A DNA stretch of 64,000 nt from positions 5,518,001-5,582,000 of the forward strand of contig CP079215.1 of assembly GCA_019316985.1 (NCBI GenBank), read 5' to 3'. The notes under the pieces are model-generated. The model searched no databases. It was not told the origin of the DNA and saw nothing but the letters and a program-made list of their open reading frames with translations. Below, in pieces: positions 10,107-20,774 of this stretch. The position numbers and the translations under genes are program-made. This stretch comes from Paraniabella defluvii (GTDB lineage: Bacteria > Bacteroidota > Bacteroidia > Chitinophagales > Chitinophagaceae). How positions within the stretch are numbered: the first letter of the stretch is position 1; every line of letters starts with the position of its first letter.

Positions 10107-12063
10107 TTACCCATTCTGCTTCAGAGCTTCCAACTCTTTGAAGAGCGATTGCACATAACCAATACGCGGCTGAATTTGGAGCAAAGCATTGGTGCCTGGC
10201 CGGCCGCCTGTTACCGAAAGGGCGATGCCCACTACCAGGAATTGGCCCTGTAACCTATGGCCTGAAATTGTAATTCGCGTGTCCAGTCGTTTTTACTGCT
10301 GCCGGGTTCCCTGCGCAACTGGTACAAAGCTTCTGAGAAAGAAGCCAATGCGGTATGTGCTTTTTTACGGGCCAGGCGTATGTCCTGGTTATTGACGGAT
10401 CGATCGTTCATGCAATTAACAATTACATCCAGGTAATCCTGGTTGGTTTGTATTACCGCTTGCTTCAATTTAAACTGGTGGCTTTGCTTTACCGGAAGCA
10501 GGAACCAGCCCAGGATGGCCAGCGCCGCGCCTAATAATGTAAAAGCCGCCCTGCTTCCTAATAGCTCCTGAAAAGCGCCCTGGTGTATATTTAATAAGAC
10601 AATTGCTGTAATGGTAATAAATACAACACTAATAGTATAGTTAGGCTGATTGAACAAAAAGAAACCATACAAAGCCAGCCATGCAATTGCAATCAATATC
10701 CATGTATTATGGATAAAATAAATAAGCGGAAGGCATATAAGAAGCCCGATAATGGTTCCTTTTATCCTTTGTAAATTTCTACGTTGCGTTACAGCAAAAG
10801 TGGGCCGGGCAACAATAGCAATGGTAAGCAATACCCAGTAGGTGTACCTGAAATCAGGAAGCAGGAAGCCGGCCAGGCCTCCCGCTCCAAATAGTAATGC
10901 CCATCTCAGGGCAAACCGAAAAACGTCAGACTTCCAGCTAAAATGGCTGCTTAAAACTTTCCAGCTAACCGGGCTCGCCGGTATAAAGTGTGTATAATTC
11001 AAAGTACCTGTTGGTTCTGCACCTTCTTCAACAACATCTGCAGTGTATCCTAACTGATCAATCTTATTTAATATCTCCCGGATATTAGCTATGGTAGCCG
11101 ATAAAACTTCTGTAGCTGCATTGTGTGTTTTATCTAATAGTATATTAAGCTGGTTGATGTATTTTTCTAATTCCTGTTGATTAGCTTCAACTGCAGCAGG
11201 CCCTCTCCTTTCCGAAATCAGCTGAACCCTATTTGCCAGTAATAATATGATCTTTCGAACCGGCTCCAGCGCTCCATGTTCTGCCAGGGAACTTCTTATC
11301 GTGTCATAGTCGTGATCAATAGCGGTCAGCACTTCATACAGATCGATCATTCCGTAGAGTTGCTGCAACCATTGCTGCCCCTTCTTATTTTCTTCCTGCA
11401 AAAGAGCAGATTCCTTAATAACAAAAGCCTCACCTGGTCTTGCTGCTCACTTACCATAATATGAAGTGTACTCAGATCTTCATAAGCTTTTTTACAGAGG
11501 TACCAGCGTCGTAAAACAAGGCCTTGGCTTTTAGCAAAGCGGCTATACCATCCATACTTCTTTGCAAGGCATGTTGTAAAGACCGATAGGGTGCATAACA
11601 GGCCAACAACAAGCTGACTGTAAAATACCAGGCCGCGCCTGAAATGACCAGGCCGCTATAAGATAGCGCATCTACCGGCCATAAGCCAATAGTAAAGCTG
11701 GCTACAATTAAAGAAAGGATACCTACAACAGAAACGCGGGGGCAAGGGAAAACAGCATGCCCCTGTAAAAGCCACTGCCATCAACCAGGGCACCAATATC
11801 CAATACTGTTGCAAAGCAGCTGCCGTTATAAACGACACTATAAAAAATGCCGTTAAGCACCATCGTGCAGACAACCATTTGTCTGCGCGGCTACCCGGCA
11901 TATCCGTCAGTGAAGCCAGCAAGGCGCCAATGCTGACTACAACGGCGATATGGAGCTGATAGAAACAGGCTACTATTAAGCCGGGCACTATAGTTGTAAG
12001 CGTATTGCGCAGCGCATCCCCACCATATTCGCTCATCAGAAGCTTGTAAAAACGATTCCCCAT
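10107..12063 (-). CDS. FUSC family inner-membrane protein (YccS/AaeB-like), frameshifted
   Basis: About 650 residues with two blocks of membrane helices separated by a cytosolic part, the layout of fusaric-acid-resistance/aromatic-acid-exporter proteins. The first block begins MGNRFYKLLMSEYGGDALRN and contains IAVVVSIGALLASLTDMPGS. The second block has FALRWALLFGAGGLAGFLLP and WVLLTIAIVARPTFAVTQRR, the conserved FUSC core. Frame breaks occur near 11755, 11405-11650 and 10245. Past the last break the tail runs GGRPGTNALLQIQPRIGY to a stop at 10107-10109. It follows an MFS transporter gene by 81 bases on the same strand. The exported compound cannot be predicted. Confidence 0.8.
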
Positions 12064-12144
12064 TAACCGCCAAAATTAACAATTGGGTCAACACGGAACA
12101 TAATGCCACAAACTAACAGCCATAATTTTCCAAAGGCAGCTCCG

Positions 12145-13550
12145 CTATTCTTCCGAACGCATATTCAATCCATCTTTAGGATGCAGTCTTCTGAAAACCA
12201 ACCCCGATAAAATAGTTAATGCTCCCACCACTACAAAAGTGTACCGGAAGGCGTTATGAATTTCATTTTTAATAAGAGCGGTATCACCCTGGAAAATCTT
12301 TAATACAATCAAACCAAAAGCTACCCCAAAGCCAATGGCCAGCTGCTGGTTAACTGAAATAAGTGAATTACCACTGCTGGTATGGTAGCCTCGCAAATCG
12401 GCAATAGAAATGGAGTTCATGGACGTGAACTGTACAGAGTTAAAAAGCCCAGCACGGCAATTATAGGTATATACCAATAAATAGAATGATGCACATCTGG
12501 TATAGCTAAACAACAGATCAGTATTCCGATCACAAATGTATTGGTCATTAAGGTTGACCTGTATCCAAAACGGTTCAGGATACTGATTACTGTTGACTTT
12601 CCAAACATGGCAGTTAACGCCATGGGAGCTACCATCCAGCCGGAAGTAACTGCCGATTTCCCATATGCAATCTGTATCATCATAGGTATTAACAAAGGAA
12701 TAGAACTGATGCCCAAACGGGTAGCCAGGTTGCCCAGTATACCCACCCTAAAAGTTCGTACTTTAAACAGGTTTAAAGGAAAAATAGGATTACTATCTCT
12801 TTTGGCATGCCTGTAGTAAAAATAAACCATCAGGAAACCGAGCGAGGTAACGAGAAGTACTGGAGTATTGGTTACGGTGCTTCCGAATAATTCCAGTGCC
12901 ATAGAAAGCAGTAAGGAGGCCGCCCCGAATATGAGGAAACCCTTCAGATCAAAATCTATGATCGGTGATTTGTAAACCGGCATAAATTTCAGGCTCAGCA
13001 ATATGCCGATAACTCCGATGGGGATGTTCATTAAAAAGATCCAGTGCCACGACAGGTAATCTACCATATATCCGCCTACCAGGGGCCCCAGTACCGGTCC
13101 TATCAGCGCAGGGATAATGGCAAAATTCATGGCCTTCAGCAACTCATTTTTAGGAAATGTTTTAATAAGGGCCAGCTTACCTACAGGTGTCATTAAGCTG
13201 CCTCCAATACCCTGTATTACTCTCGAAATCACCAGCTGCGTGAGATTTTGTGAAAGCGAACAAAACAGCGACCCAATGCTGAACATAGCCAAAGAGAAAA
13301 TAAAGACCTTTTTAGTACCAAACTTATCTGCTAAAAAGCCGCTTACCGGCATTAATAAGGCCAATGTTAATACATAGCCGATAATAGCATTCTGCATGTT
13401 CAGCGGCGACTCATCCAGATCCTTCGCGATAGAGGGCAGCGATGTGTTCAGGATAGTAGAATCCAGCATCTGCATAAAAATGGCCGTTGCCAGAATTGCC
13501 GGTAGTATCTTCTTTGTACTGTCGGGTATCGTAGTTGCTGCTTCCAACAT
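12145..13550 (-). CDS. MFS transporter, DHA2-like multidrug family, frameshifted
   Basis: About 468 residues with some 14 hydrophobic segments. Helix 1 carries ILATAIFMQMLDSTILNTSL, the D1 motif of 14-helix drug:proton antiporters. The loop GFLADKFGTKKVF is MFS motif A, and ALIGPVLGPLVGGYMVDYLS is motif C of drug exporters. One break near 12420-12510 separates the last helices, which end TILSGLVFRRLHPKDGLNMR. Its start lies 11 bases after the nicotinate phosphoribosyltransferase stop, so the two are almost surely co-transcribed. Substrate unknown; drug or metabolite export are both possible. Confidence 0.85.
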
Positions 13551-13561
13551 GCTATCAATTT

Positions 13562-14751
13562 TTAAGACTCATCCGTTATTCCCAGCAACTCCCGGGCCAA
13601 CCGTATCATTTGCGGATCGCCGGTATGTTTACCCGGCTCGTCGGAGAGTTTTACGGTAGGCGTAAGGGGCATATCGGGTGTTGATATTTCCACCAGCTTC
13701 ATTACTATATTCATAGGCGGTACCCCACGTCATTGGTAAGATTGGTGCCAATACCAAACGAAATACCGATCCGGTCTTTGCAGGCATGGGTAATGGTGGT
13801 TACTTTTTCAGGATTTAGCCCATCGGAAAATATAATACTTTTATGCAGCGGGTTAATACCTAAACGCTGGTAATGCGCGATTGTTTTTTCTGCAAACAAT
13901 ACCGGATCGCCGCTATCATGGCGCACCCCGTCGAATAATTTGGCAAATTGTTTACTAAACTGTGTAAAAAGACCTCAGTAGTATAGGTATCCGTCAGGGC
14001 AATTCCCAGATCCTTTATATACTTTTACCCAGCTTTTTAATGCAAAGGCATTGGCTATTTTATAACCGTACCGGGCTCCGTGAAACATAAACCATTCATG
14101 GGCATGGGTGCCAATGATCTTTGTGTTGTAGACCATAGCCAGGTGTACGTTGCTGGTACCCACAAACCCGTCTTCTGCATACTCCATCAGGGTGTTCAGT
14201 ACATTCTTTTGCACCAGGTAAGAATGACGGCGTCGTGTACCAAATTCTGCAACCGTAACGCCCAGCTCCTTAAAAACATTCATTTTGTTGCGGGTGCGAA
14301 CCACTAATGCATCATCACTGATACGCTCCATCTGCTGCATTTTATAAAAAAGCTCGCTGATTAATGCCAGTAATGGCACTTCCCACAGGATAGTGCGGTA
14401 CCAGTAGCCCTGCACTTTCACTTCCAGCTCAGCTCCGTTCTGCACAATGGTTACTTCTGCCGGGTCGTAACGGTAGCCTTGTAAAAAGTCGAGATAAGCA
14501 GGGTTCAGGTAAGGACAGCGTAAAGCCAGGAATTGCTTCTCTTCCTTGCTAAGCGCCAAACCTGCCATTGCATTAACATGATGCTGTAATTCGGTACCGA
14601 ACCCTTCCGGAAACCGATGCGCTCCCCTGTTAATAAAGCAGTAACCGGCCTTCACGTCGGGAAATAGCCTGATTACCGCACATTGCATCGTGATTTTGTA
14701 GAAATCATTATCCAGTATCGATTCCAACACAAAAGGGTATTGCTGTTCCAT
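13562..14751 (-). CDS. pncB: Nicotinate phosphoribosyltransferase, frameshifted
   Basis: It joins nicotinate and phosphoribosyl pyrophosphate to nicotinate mononucleotide in the NAD salvage (Preiss-Handler) pathway, in the cytosol. Family motifs are plain: SILDNDFYKITMQCAV at the start, VAEFGTRRRHS, GTSNVHLA and GTHAHEWFMFHGARYGY, the last carrying the histidine region phosphorylated in the family. Frame breaks near 13970 and 13725 are repaired to WVKVYKGDLGIALTDTYTT and then DVGVPPMNIVMKLVE, ending LGITDES at 13562. Length about 397 residues, as in the E. coli type. I prefer the ATG at 14751 (MEQQYPF) over 14766. It leads an operon with the MFS gene 11 bases downstream. Confidence 0.93.
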
Positions 14752-14840
14752 ACCAGCAATGTACAAATTTTAAACATATAAGGCGCCGGCTAAAAGCTAT
14801 TGGGGTGCATTCTAATTGTCGCCCCAAACAAATACCCTTA

Positions 14841-14950
14841 TAATACGTCACCCTCGGACGAAGCCGAGGGGTCTCCTTCTATATTCATGAGGTGCCTCCC
14901 CCTCCGTACCGGCACGGGCGGGCGCTACGGTCGGCACGACGATAGCAGCA
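14841..14950. repeat. Dispersed repeat block with 7-bp perfect hairpin
   Basis: Lies in the 297-base gap between divergent genes. CCCTCGG (14851-14857) pairs with CCGAGGG (14864-14870). Downstream, 14904-14925 holds the block CCGTACCGGCACGGGCGGGC, which recurs identically at 22020-22041. No gene seen in the gap. Confidence 0.6.
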
Positions 14951-15063
14951 ATTGAATGCACCCAAGCTATTGTTGCGCAAGCAAGCTAACAATTACTTAA
15001 AACAGGCTTTACAATTTCTTTATATTAGGCCGATACATTCGCGTTTTATTCTAAAAACCAGAT

Positions 15064-16603
15064 ATGAAGCATAGTACAAAGCTGCTTATTGCCTGCCTTA
15101 TAGCGGTAGCATCCTGTAAAAAAACGATAACACGCCTGGAACACCCGAGCCGGAGTTTTTTGTAAATGAAGATCCGGCAACTTTTGCCGAGATCGGTACT
15201 ATCGACATTGGCGGAGAAGCTGCAGCGGAAATATCGGCCTATGACAGCGTTACCCAACGACTTTTTGTAGTTAACAATGAAGGTACAGATGGCGCCGTAA
15301 ACCGTATAGATGTAGTGGATTTAAAAGATCCTCGAAACCCGCTTTTATTAAATCAATCAGTATGGCGCCTTACGGTGGCGCCGTAAATAGTGTAAGCGTA
15401 CATAACGGTAAACTGGCAGCCGCTATACAGTCGGTTATTAAAACAGAGAATGGAAAGGTGGCCGTGCTAAAAACAACCGATTATAGCGAGATCAAAGCTG
15501 TTACAGTAGGCGCTTTACCTGATATGGTTACTTTTTCACCTGATGGGAAATTTATCATGACTGCAAACGAAGGAGAACCTAATGCAGATTATTCGGTAGA
15601 TCCCCAAGGCAGCATTTCTATTATTGAAGTGGATAATAACTATGCTGCAACCACCCTTTACTTTGACGGTTTTGCCAGCCAGGCAGCTGCATTAAAAGCG
15701 AAAGGTTTCAGAATTTTGGACCGCAAACCAATCCTGATTTTGCGGCAAACATAGAACCCGAATATATTACCATATCGTCTGACTCAAAAACAGCATGGGT
15801 AACCCTACAGGAAAATAACGCGATTGCTAAAGTAAATATTACCGGTAAAACCATTACCGACATTTTTCCCCTGGGCTTTAAAGACTACTCTTTGGCGGGT
15901 AATGAAATTGATGTAACCGATGATGATAAAAATACCTGGCCGCCAAATGGCCCAATGTAAAAGGCGTTTATATGCCCGATGCTATCGCCCTTTTAGAGCA
16001 CAACGGAATACCCTATTTATTTACTGCCAACGAAGGTGATGCACGTGAATATAGTTCCTACGCGGAAGCCAAACGTGTAAAAGATATTAATTTAGACCCT
16101 ACAATTTTTCCTAACGCCACTGATCTTAAAAAAACGGGGTACTGGGCCGTTTAAATATCACCACTACATTAGGGGATAAAGATGGTGACGGAGATTTTGA
16201 TGAACTATACTCTTTTGGCGCCCGCTCTTTTAGTGTATGGAATGGCCAAACCGGCGCCCAGGTATTTGACAGTAAAAATGAACTGGATATAAAAGCAAAT
16301 GAACCGGGGCAATACGATGATGGCAGAAGTGACGACAAGTCGGTAGAACCGGAAGGTATTACTATAGGAAAAGTAGGCAAGATAAATGTTGCCTTTGTAG
16401 GTATGGAAAGAGCAGATGCCGTAGCGATGTATGATATAACGAATCCGCAAAGCCCAAAATTTTTACAGCTGGTAAAAACCGGTGACGCGCCTGAAGGTGT
16501 GTTGTTTGTACCTGCGAGGATGAGCCCTGCCAAAAAGTCGTTACTGGTTGTGAGCAGTGAAGGCGACGGCGTGGTAAAAATATATACGCCTAAAACTATT
16601 TAA
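15064..16603 (+). CDS. Choice-of-anchor I family lipoprotein, frameshifted
   Basis: About 510 residues. It begins MKHSTKLLIACLIAVASCKK, a lipoprotein signal with the lipobox ending at Cys, so it is probably an outer-membrane or surface lipoprotein. The body is a repeat-rich beta-propeller: DPATFAEIGTIDIGGEAAAE, LPDMVTFSPDGKFIMTANEG, GIPYLFTANEGDAREYSSYA and VEPEGITIGKVGKINVAFVG. These match the choice-of-anchor I group, often annotated as alkaline-phosphatase-like or esterase-like surface proteins. Function is unproven. Frames break near 15130, 15355, 15720, 15945 and 16140. A terminator hairpin follows at 16634. Confidence 0.75.
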
Positions 16604-16633
16604 CGGCAACGTTTACATCTACCCAACCATAGC

Positions 16634-16663
16634 AGCCGCGGTACCTGGCATTGCGGCTTTTTT
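16634..16663 (+). terminator. Intrinsic terminator after choice-of-anchor I gene
   Basis: AGCCGC (16634-16639) and GCGGCT (16653-16658) form a GC-rich stem with a 13-base loop followed by TTTTTT. It lies 31 bases after the stop codon. Confidence 0.7.
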
Positions 16664-16777
16664 GTATGTAATGGTATCGCGCTCTTTTTGGGGTACCATT
16701 CAAGTTTTCTTACTCCCGGTTCACTAAGATTTGCAATCTTCAGCCGGGCTTTCTAAATTGCACCACAATTCATACCC

Positions 16778-17761
16778 ATGGCCGCAATAGACGACGAAAT
16801 ACACGATGAAAGTCCTAAAAAATTCGACCGTGTAGTGGCCATACTCACCCAGCTGCAATCTAAACGCATTGTAAAAGCCCAGGAGCTGGCAGACCGGTTT
16901 GGCGTAAGCCTTCGTACCATTTACCGGGATATTAAGACACTGGAAAGCTCAGGTGTTCCCATCAGCTCGGAAGCGGGCGTAGGTTATTCTATCATGGAAG
17001 GTTACAAGCTGCCACCCGTAATGTTTACCCGGGAAGAGGCTGTAAGTTTTGTAGCGGCAGAAAAACTGATGGAACATTTTACCGATCGCTCACTGGGCAA
17101 TGCTTTTCAATCGGCCATGTTCAAGGTGAAGTCGGTTCTGCGCTGGACAGATAAAGACCGGGTAAATGAGCTCAATGCCAATATCCACGTGTCGCCCAAA
17201 AAGAACCTGTTCAAAAAAGAAGTGCCCAATGCATTAGAGATCCTTATGAACGGCATCGTGAATAAAAAGCAGGTATATATTATGTACCAGGCTTTTGATG
17301 CCCACCAGCCTTCGGAAAGGAATATTGAACCTATCGGGCTATACCACGACAAAGAATACTGGTACCTCGTAGCTTATTGCCACCTGAGAAAGGAACATCG
17401 CAATTTCAGATCGGATCGTATCATAAAAATAGCCGGCCTGGATGCGCCCTTTACCCGTCAGCATAAGGAGCTTGCCGCCTACCTGCAAAAACCAGCGTTT
17501 GACCAATACGAGGTAGTTAAAATTATGATGGACAATGCCTATGTAAAATACGTTCAGCATAGCCGGCAGCAGTATGGTTTTATTTCAGAAAGAATAGTGG
17601 GCGATAAAACTGAAATGACTTTTCACTTCCCTCATGAGCCGGAATATTTTCTACGTTGGTTTATTGTGCTGGCCGACAAATCGGATATTATCGAGCCCGA
17701 AAGCCTTAAACAACGCCTGAAAGCGCTTACCAGTGATATTAACAGGCGGATCAATAGTTAG
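16778..17761 (+). CDS. YafY-type HTH/WYL transcriptional regulator
   Basis: An intact 327-residue regulator. The N-terminal winged helix has KRIVKAQELADRFGVSLRT with IYRDIKTLESSGVPI next, the DeoR/HTH_11 pattern. The middle and C-terminal parts form a WYL domain (NIEPIGLYHDKEYWYLVAYC, then FRSDRIIKIAGLD) and a WCX extension. WYL domains are thought to sense nucleic-acid or nucleotide ligands. It stands alone between a terminator at 16634 and a terminator at 18027, so its target is not suggested by context; autoregulation is common in the family. Confidence 0.9.
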   Translation: MAAIDDEIHDESPKKFDRVVAILTQLQSKRIVKAQELADRFGVSLRTIYRDIKTLESSGVPISSEAGVGYSIMEGYKLPPVMFTREEAVSFVAAEKLMEHFTDRSLGNAFQSAMFKVKSVLRWTDKDRVNELNANIHVSPKKNLFKKEVPNALEILMNGIVNKKQVYIMYQAFDAHQPSERNIEPIGLYHDKEYWYLVAYCHLRKEHRNFRSDRIIKIAGLDAPFTRQHKELAAYLQKPAFDQYEVVKIMMDNAYVKYVQHSRQQYGFISERIVGDKTEMTFHFPHEPEYFLRWFIVLADKSDIIEPESLKQRLKALTSDINRRINS

Positions 17762-17832
17762 ATATAAGATGTTAGATACTGGATACCGGACGTTGGATGC
17801 TGGTGCCGGGTCACGGTGCTGCAGATCTGACC

Positions 17833-17985
17833 CTATTGTCACCCAGAGCATGCCTAAGGGTGTTGCTAGTCGAAGGTGTCCCGATAGTTATCAGATGCCG
17901 AAGGCTCGTTGTAATCGCAAGCCCACGCTCGATGCTTCGTCAGACCCGTCCGAACCGGTCATCCGGGCGAGCTCAGCATGACGGC
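17833..17985. repeat. Decayed dispersed repeat
   Basis: No gene in 17762-18110. TATTGTCACCCAGAGCATGC at the left and GAGCTCAGCATGACG at the right are divergent versions of the hairpin repeat arms. A part (GTCCCGATAGTTATC) resembles the palindrome at 27167. Confidence 0.5.
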
Positions 17986-18026
17986 GCTGCAAATTCGAAC
18001 TTTACTGAGCTCGACGAATGCATTAA

Positions 18027-18065
18027 AAGCGGAGACACCGGCTTTAGTTCCGGCAGTCTCCGCTT
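18027..18065. terminator. Strong bidirectional terminator hairpin
   Basis: AAGCGGAGAC (18027-18036) pairs perfectly with GTCTCCGCTT (18056-18065). A smaller CCGG/CCGG stem lies inside. It sits between the convergent YafY-type (plus) and DinB (minus) genes. Read on the plus strand it is followed by TATAAT rather than a T run. Confidence 0.6.
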
Positions 18066-18110
18066 ATAATATCCTTCCGCCCCTTTACAGGTATGAGGAC
18101 TTATTAAAAA

Positions 18111-18600
18111 TTAATACCTGTCCCAGAAAAAAGGCGGTTCAATACCCAAAGCACGCAGGTATACATAAGCCTGCCCGCGGTGGTGGATTTCGTTGTCGAT
18201 AAAATACTGGATATTTTCTATAGCCGGGAATTTGTACTCACCAAAAAGGTTAATGTCTTCATGAAACCTTTCAGCGCTGATCTGCGGGAAATAAACGTTG
18301 ATCTGCTCTGTAGCTTCATCCCAGGCCTGCAGTAAATCGGCTTTTTCTTTTATCTCGGGCATTGCATCCTCAAAAGGCGTTATTACCCCGGTAACAATCT
18401 GTTTTAAACCAACGGCAGATACGGTAATCATTTCCTTGATCAGGTCGGCAAAGGGCGCATGCCGCCAACCGAAAAAGTAAACATATCTTTCTCCGGGAAT
18501 ACTTCTATTACTTTACGGGTAAGATTGCGGTGTCCCTGCCATGCGGTTAATAATTCTTCGGCGCTGATAAGGGGCGTTCGATTGTAGTTGTTGTGCTCAT
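18111..18600 (-). CDS. DinB family protein, frameshifted
   Basis: About 163 residues of the DinB/YfiT four-helix-bundle superfamily. WQGHRNLTRKVIEVFPEKDM carries the first metal-site histidine and NEIHHRGQAYVYLRALGIEP the last histidines. These proteins bind a divalent metal and often act as thiol-dependent transferases, but the reaction here is unknown. Two breaks: near 18436-18460, and near 18571, where adding one C joins the ATG at 18600 (MSTTTIERPLISAEELL). It ends EPPFFWDRY. The gene is convergent with the upstream regulator and divergent from a small plus-strand gene. Confidence 0.82.
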
Positions 18601-18618
18601 ATCTATTGTTTTTGATAA

Positions 18619-18891
18619 TTGATAACACAAAGCTCTATCCGGGCTGTGACAACAGTATGTCAGCAGGTTTTTTGTATCAAAAAAATATTTAAACAGAAGA
18701 TATCATCTCATGAATACACTGTTGACGCCATTAAAATCGTAGCTTTAGAAGAGTTGATCAGCAGCGACCCCACATTAAACCAGCTTTTTAATCTGGACTA
18801 TGGCGAACAGGCCACCGGCGAACAACCCCGTGCGAATGGACCCGAAGCAAATTGGAATATGATGATGAAGAGCCTATTGGCTAATAATTGA
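18619..18891 (+). CDS. Small hypothetical protein
   Basis: A 90-codon open frame ending 24 bases before the next lipoprotein gene. The second half (VALEELISSDPTLNQLFNLD, then ANWNMMMKSLLANN) is acidic and helix-like and looks coding. The first 30 residues look less so, and the true start may be later, since an ATG at 18710 is out of frame. Not recognised as any family; no signal peptide or membrane segment. Confidence 0.35.
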   Translation: MITQSSIRAVTTVCQQVFCIKKIFKQKISSHEYTVDAIKIVALEELISSDPTLNQLFNLDYGEQATGEQPRANGPEANWNMMMKSLLANN

Positions 18892-18915
18892 AAATTTTTA
18901 CAGTCTTAAAAAAAC

Positions 18916-19386
18916 ATGAAACCCGCCATAATCATACTTACAGCAATAGTGCTATCCCTAGTCGTATCCTGCGGCAGCATAACACACGAAAAATTCGACA
19001 GCGAAAAATGGAAACATTCAAATTATACCTCCGAAGAAACCTTAAGTCTCCGGTGGGATATGATGAATGATCTCCGGAACAATTATGCCTTAGTAGGTAA
19101 ACCCAGAAAACAGATCATCGCTTTATTGGGAAAACCCGATACCGAAACTAATGACAGTTTTGATTACTTCCTGGGTTACTCCAAAACCGGTATCAACACC
19201 GGTACACTCACCTTGATTTTTGATAAACATGACAGGGTTTCCAAATATCAGTCTCTCAGGGATAACTTTTTACCGTCCGCCTTTCAAGCAAAAAGAAAAA
19301 TCCAGCTGAACCATCCGATACAGCCATCAGAATGCCAACCGGCCTTGATGGGTGAGCATGAAGAAAATGACGGAAGTGAAGCGTAA
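18916..19386 (+). CDS. Small BamE/SmpA-like lipoprotein
   Basis: 156 residues, intact. MKPAIIILTAIVLSLVVSCG is a lipoprotein signal with Cys at position 19. The core NYALVGKPRKQIIALLGKP plus SFDYFLGYSKTG, followed by a strand LTLIFDKHDRVSKY, matches the small alpha-beta fold of SmpA/OmlA/BamE-type lipoproteins. True BamE acts in outer-membrane protein assembly. This one is an isolated family member and its role is unknown. It follows the small hypothetical gene at 24 bases spacing. Confidence 0.6.
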   Translation: MKPAIIILTAIVLSLVVSCGSITHEKFDSEKWKHSNYTSEETLSLRWDMMNDLRNNYALVGKPRKQIIALLGKPDTETNDSFDYFLGYSKTGINTGTLTLIFDKHDRVSKYQSLRDNFLPSAFQAKRKIQLNHPIQPSECQPALMGEHEENDGSEA

Positions 19387-19437
19387 AAATGCCTGCTGTC
19401 CGAGTCCGTGGAAACTCAGTAAATGGTTTATTCTTTC

Positions 19438-19590
19438 ATGTTACGAAGCGGGATCCGGCTTCGTTACCGTCATCCCGACTAAGTGAAGTGCAACGGAACG
19501 CACGGAGGGATCTCATGTTATGAAGCGAGATTAGGCCTTGCATAGAGATTTCTCGGCTCGTTCCTGCGTCACTCGATCGAAAAGACGGGC
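19438..19590. repeat. Dispersed repeat, one long unit
   Basis: TACCGTCATCCCGACTAAGT at the left, GGAGGGATCTC in the middle, GAGATTTCTCGGCTCGTTCC and CGATCGAAAAGACGG at the right. The ends are inverted (CGTCAT against a decayed ATGACG). It immediately precedes a GIY-YIG gene. Confidence 0.7.
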
Positions 19591-19642
19591 ATTTCTGGAC
19601 ATCATCCGGACTGCAATAGCCATAATTACGTAAATTAGGAGT

Positions 19643-19958
19643 ATGGACAAAGGCGGCTTTATCTATCCTAACCAACAAAAGACTAAACGTGCTTTATACC
19701 GGTGTAACGGCCAACCTTAGGAACCGCGTTTGGGAACATGAACATCATTTAGTACCCGGCAGTTTTACAGATCGATACAATGTTTGCTTCCTTATTTACT
19801 ATGAATGGTTTGATAATATAGAAACGGCTATTGCCAGGGAAAAACAAATTAAGAATTGGAGAAGAGAAAAGAAAGAAAGCCTGATAAGCGCTAAAAATCC
19901 TGATAGGGAATTTCTTAACGAGGAAGTGTATAATGAGATTTACAGGTTGCTGTATTGA
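19643..19958 (+). CDS. GIY-YIG nuclease family protein (UPF0213-like), frameshifted
   Basis: About 105 residues, a single GIY-YIG domain. After repair near 19671 the start reads MDKGGFIYILTNKRLNVLYTG, giving the YI-L and YTG elements. The arginine follows in NLRNRVWEHE, and the end has a conserved basic KQIKNWRREKKESLI segment. Short orphan proteins of this group are annotated as endonucleases but most are uncharacterised. The ATG at 19643 gives the full domain. The gene is flanked on both sides by dispersed palindromic repeats. Confidence 0.85.
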
Positions 19959-19970
19959 GCAACGGCCTCT

Positions 19971-20650
19971 CGTTACCGTCATCCCGACCGAAGTTCCTGT
20001 AAGGAACGCAGTGGAGGGATCTAGCGTTACGAAGCGAGATTTGACTAATCGTAGAGGTTTCTCGGCTCGTTCCTGCGTCACTCACTTGAAACGACGGCTT
20101 AGATGAATCGCCATCTCGTCTAAGTAAAGTGCAACCAAACGAACGGAGGGGTACGAAGCAAGATTCGGCTTTATAGTCGTCATCCCGACCGCAGCAAAGC
20201 GTAGCGGAGGGATCCCGCATTACAAAGCGGATTGGCTTCTCGTAGAGAATTCTCGGCTCCACTTCGTTACGCTCGAAATGAAGGCTTGAAGGGAATCATC
20301 TCACTAGGAACGACGGCGTAACGTTAGAACATCACCCTGACCTAAGCGCAGCGTAGTGGGATTTCACATTACGAAACAAAATTTGGCTTTGCATAAGATT
20401 TCTACACTTCGCTCTCCGAAGGAGTTCTTCGAACCTTCGTCGCTTAGTCGAAATGACGGCTTAGGTGAATCGCCATCCCTCGTCTAAGTAAAATGCAACC
20501 AAACGAACGGAGGGGTACGAAGCAAGATTCGACTTTATGGTCGTCATCCCGACCGAAACAAAGTGGAGCGGAGGGATCTCGCATTACGAAGCCGGATTTG
20601 GCTTCCTTATCGTTACCCCGACCGAACGCAGTAAAACGACAGCGAGGTGA
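19971..20650. repeat. Array of dispersed palindromic repeat units
   Basis: About 680 bases without a gene. It holds several CGTCATCCCGACCG starts (19977, 20177, 20541) and ATGACGG-type ends. A block of about 90 bases around TAAGTAAAGTGCAACCAAAC occurs at 20099-20193 and again 360 bases later with a few changes. GGAGGGATC and GAGATTT sub-motifs recur in each unit. Confidence 0.75.
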
Positions 20651-20774
20651 AAAATGAATACCAGTTTTAAGCAGGAATATTTCAGTTATTACCAGGCATT
20701 TTACCTACTTTTATAGAAGTAACTGTACATTACAAACACCCATTTTTTACCTGTGAACAATTGAAAAAAATTCT

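Noticed and set aside
12541..13659. Plus-strand frames opposite the MFS transporter
   Set aside because: They mirror the hydrophobic helices of the transporter and have no start context or family match.
19971..20650. Possible CRISPR array
   Set aside because: The repeats are long, imperfect and palindromic, without constant short direct repeats or unique spacers, and no cas genes are present.
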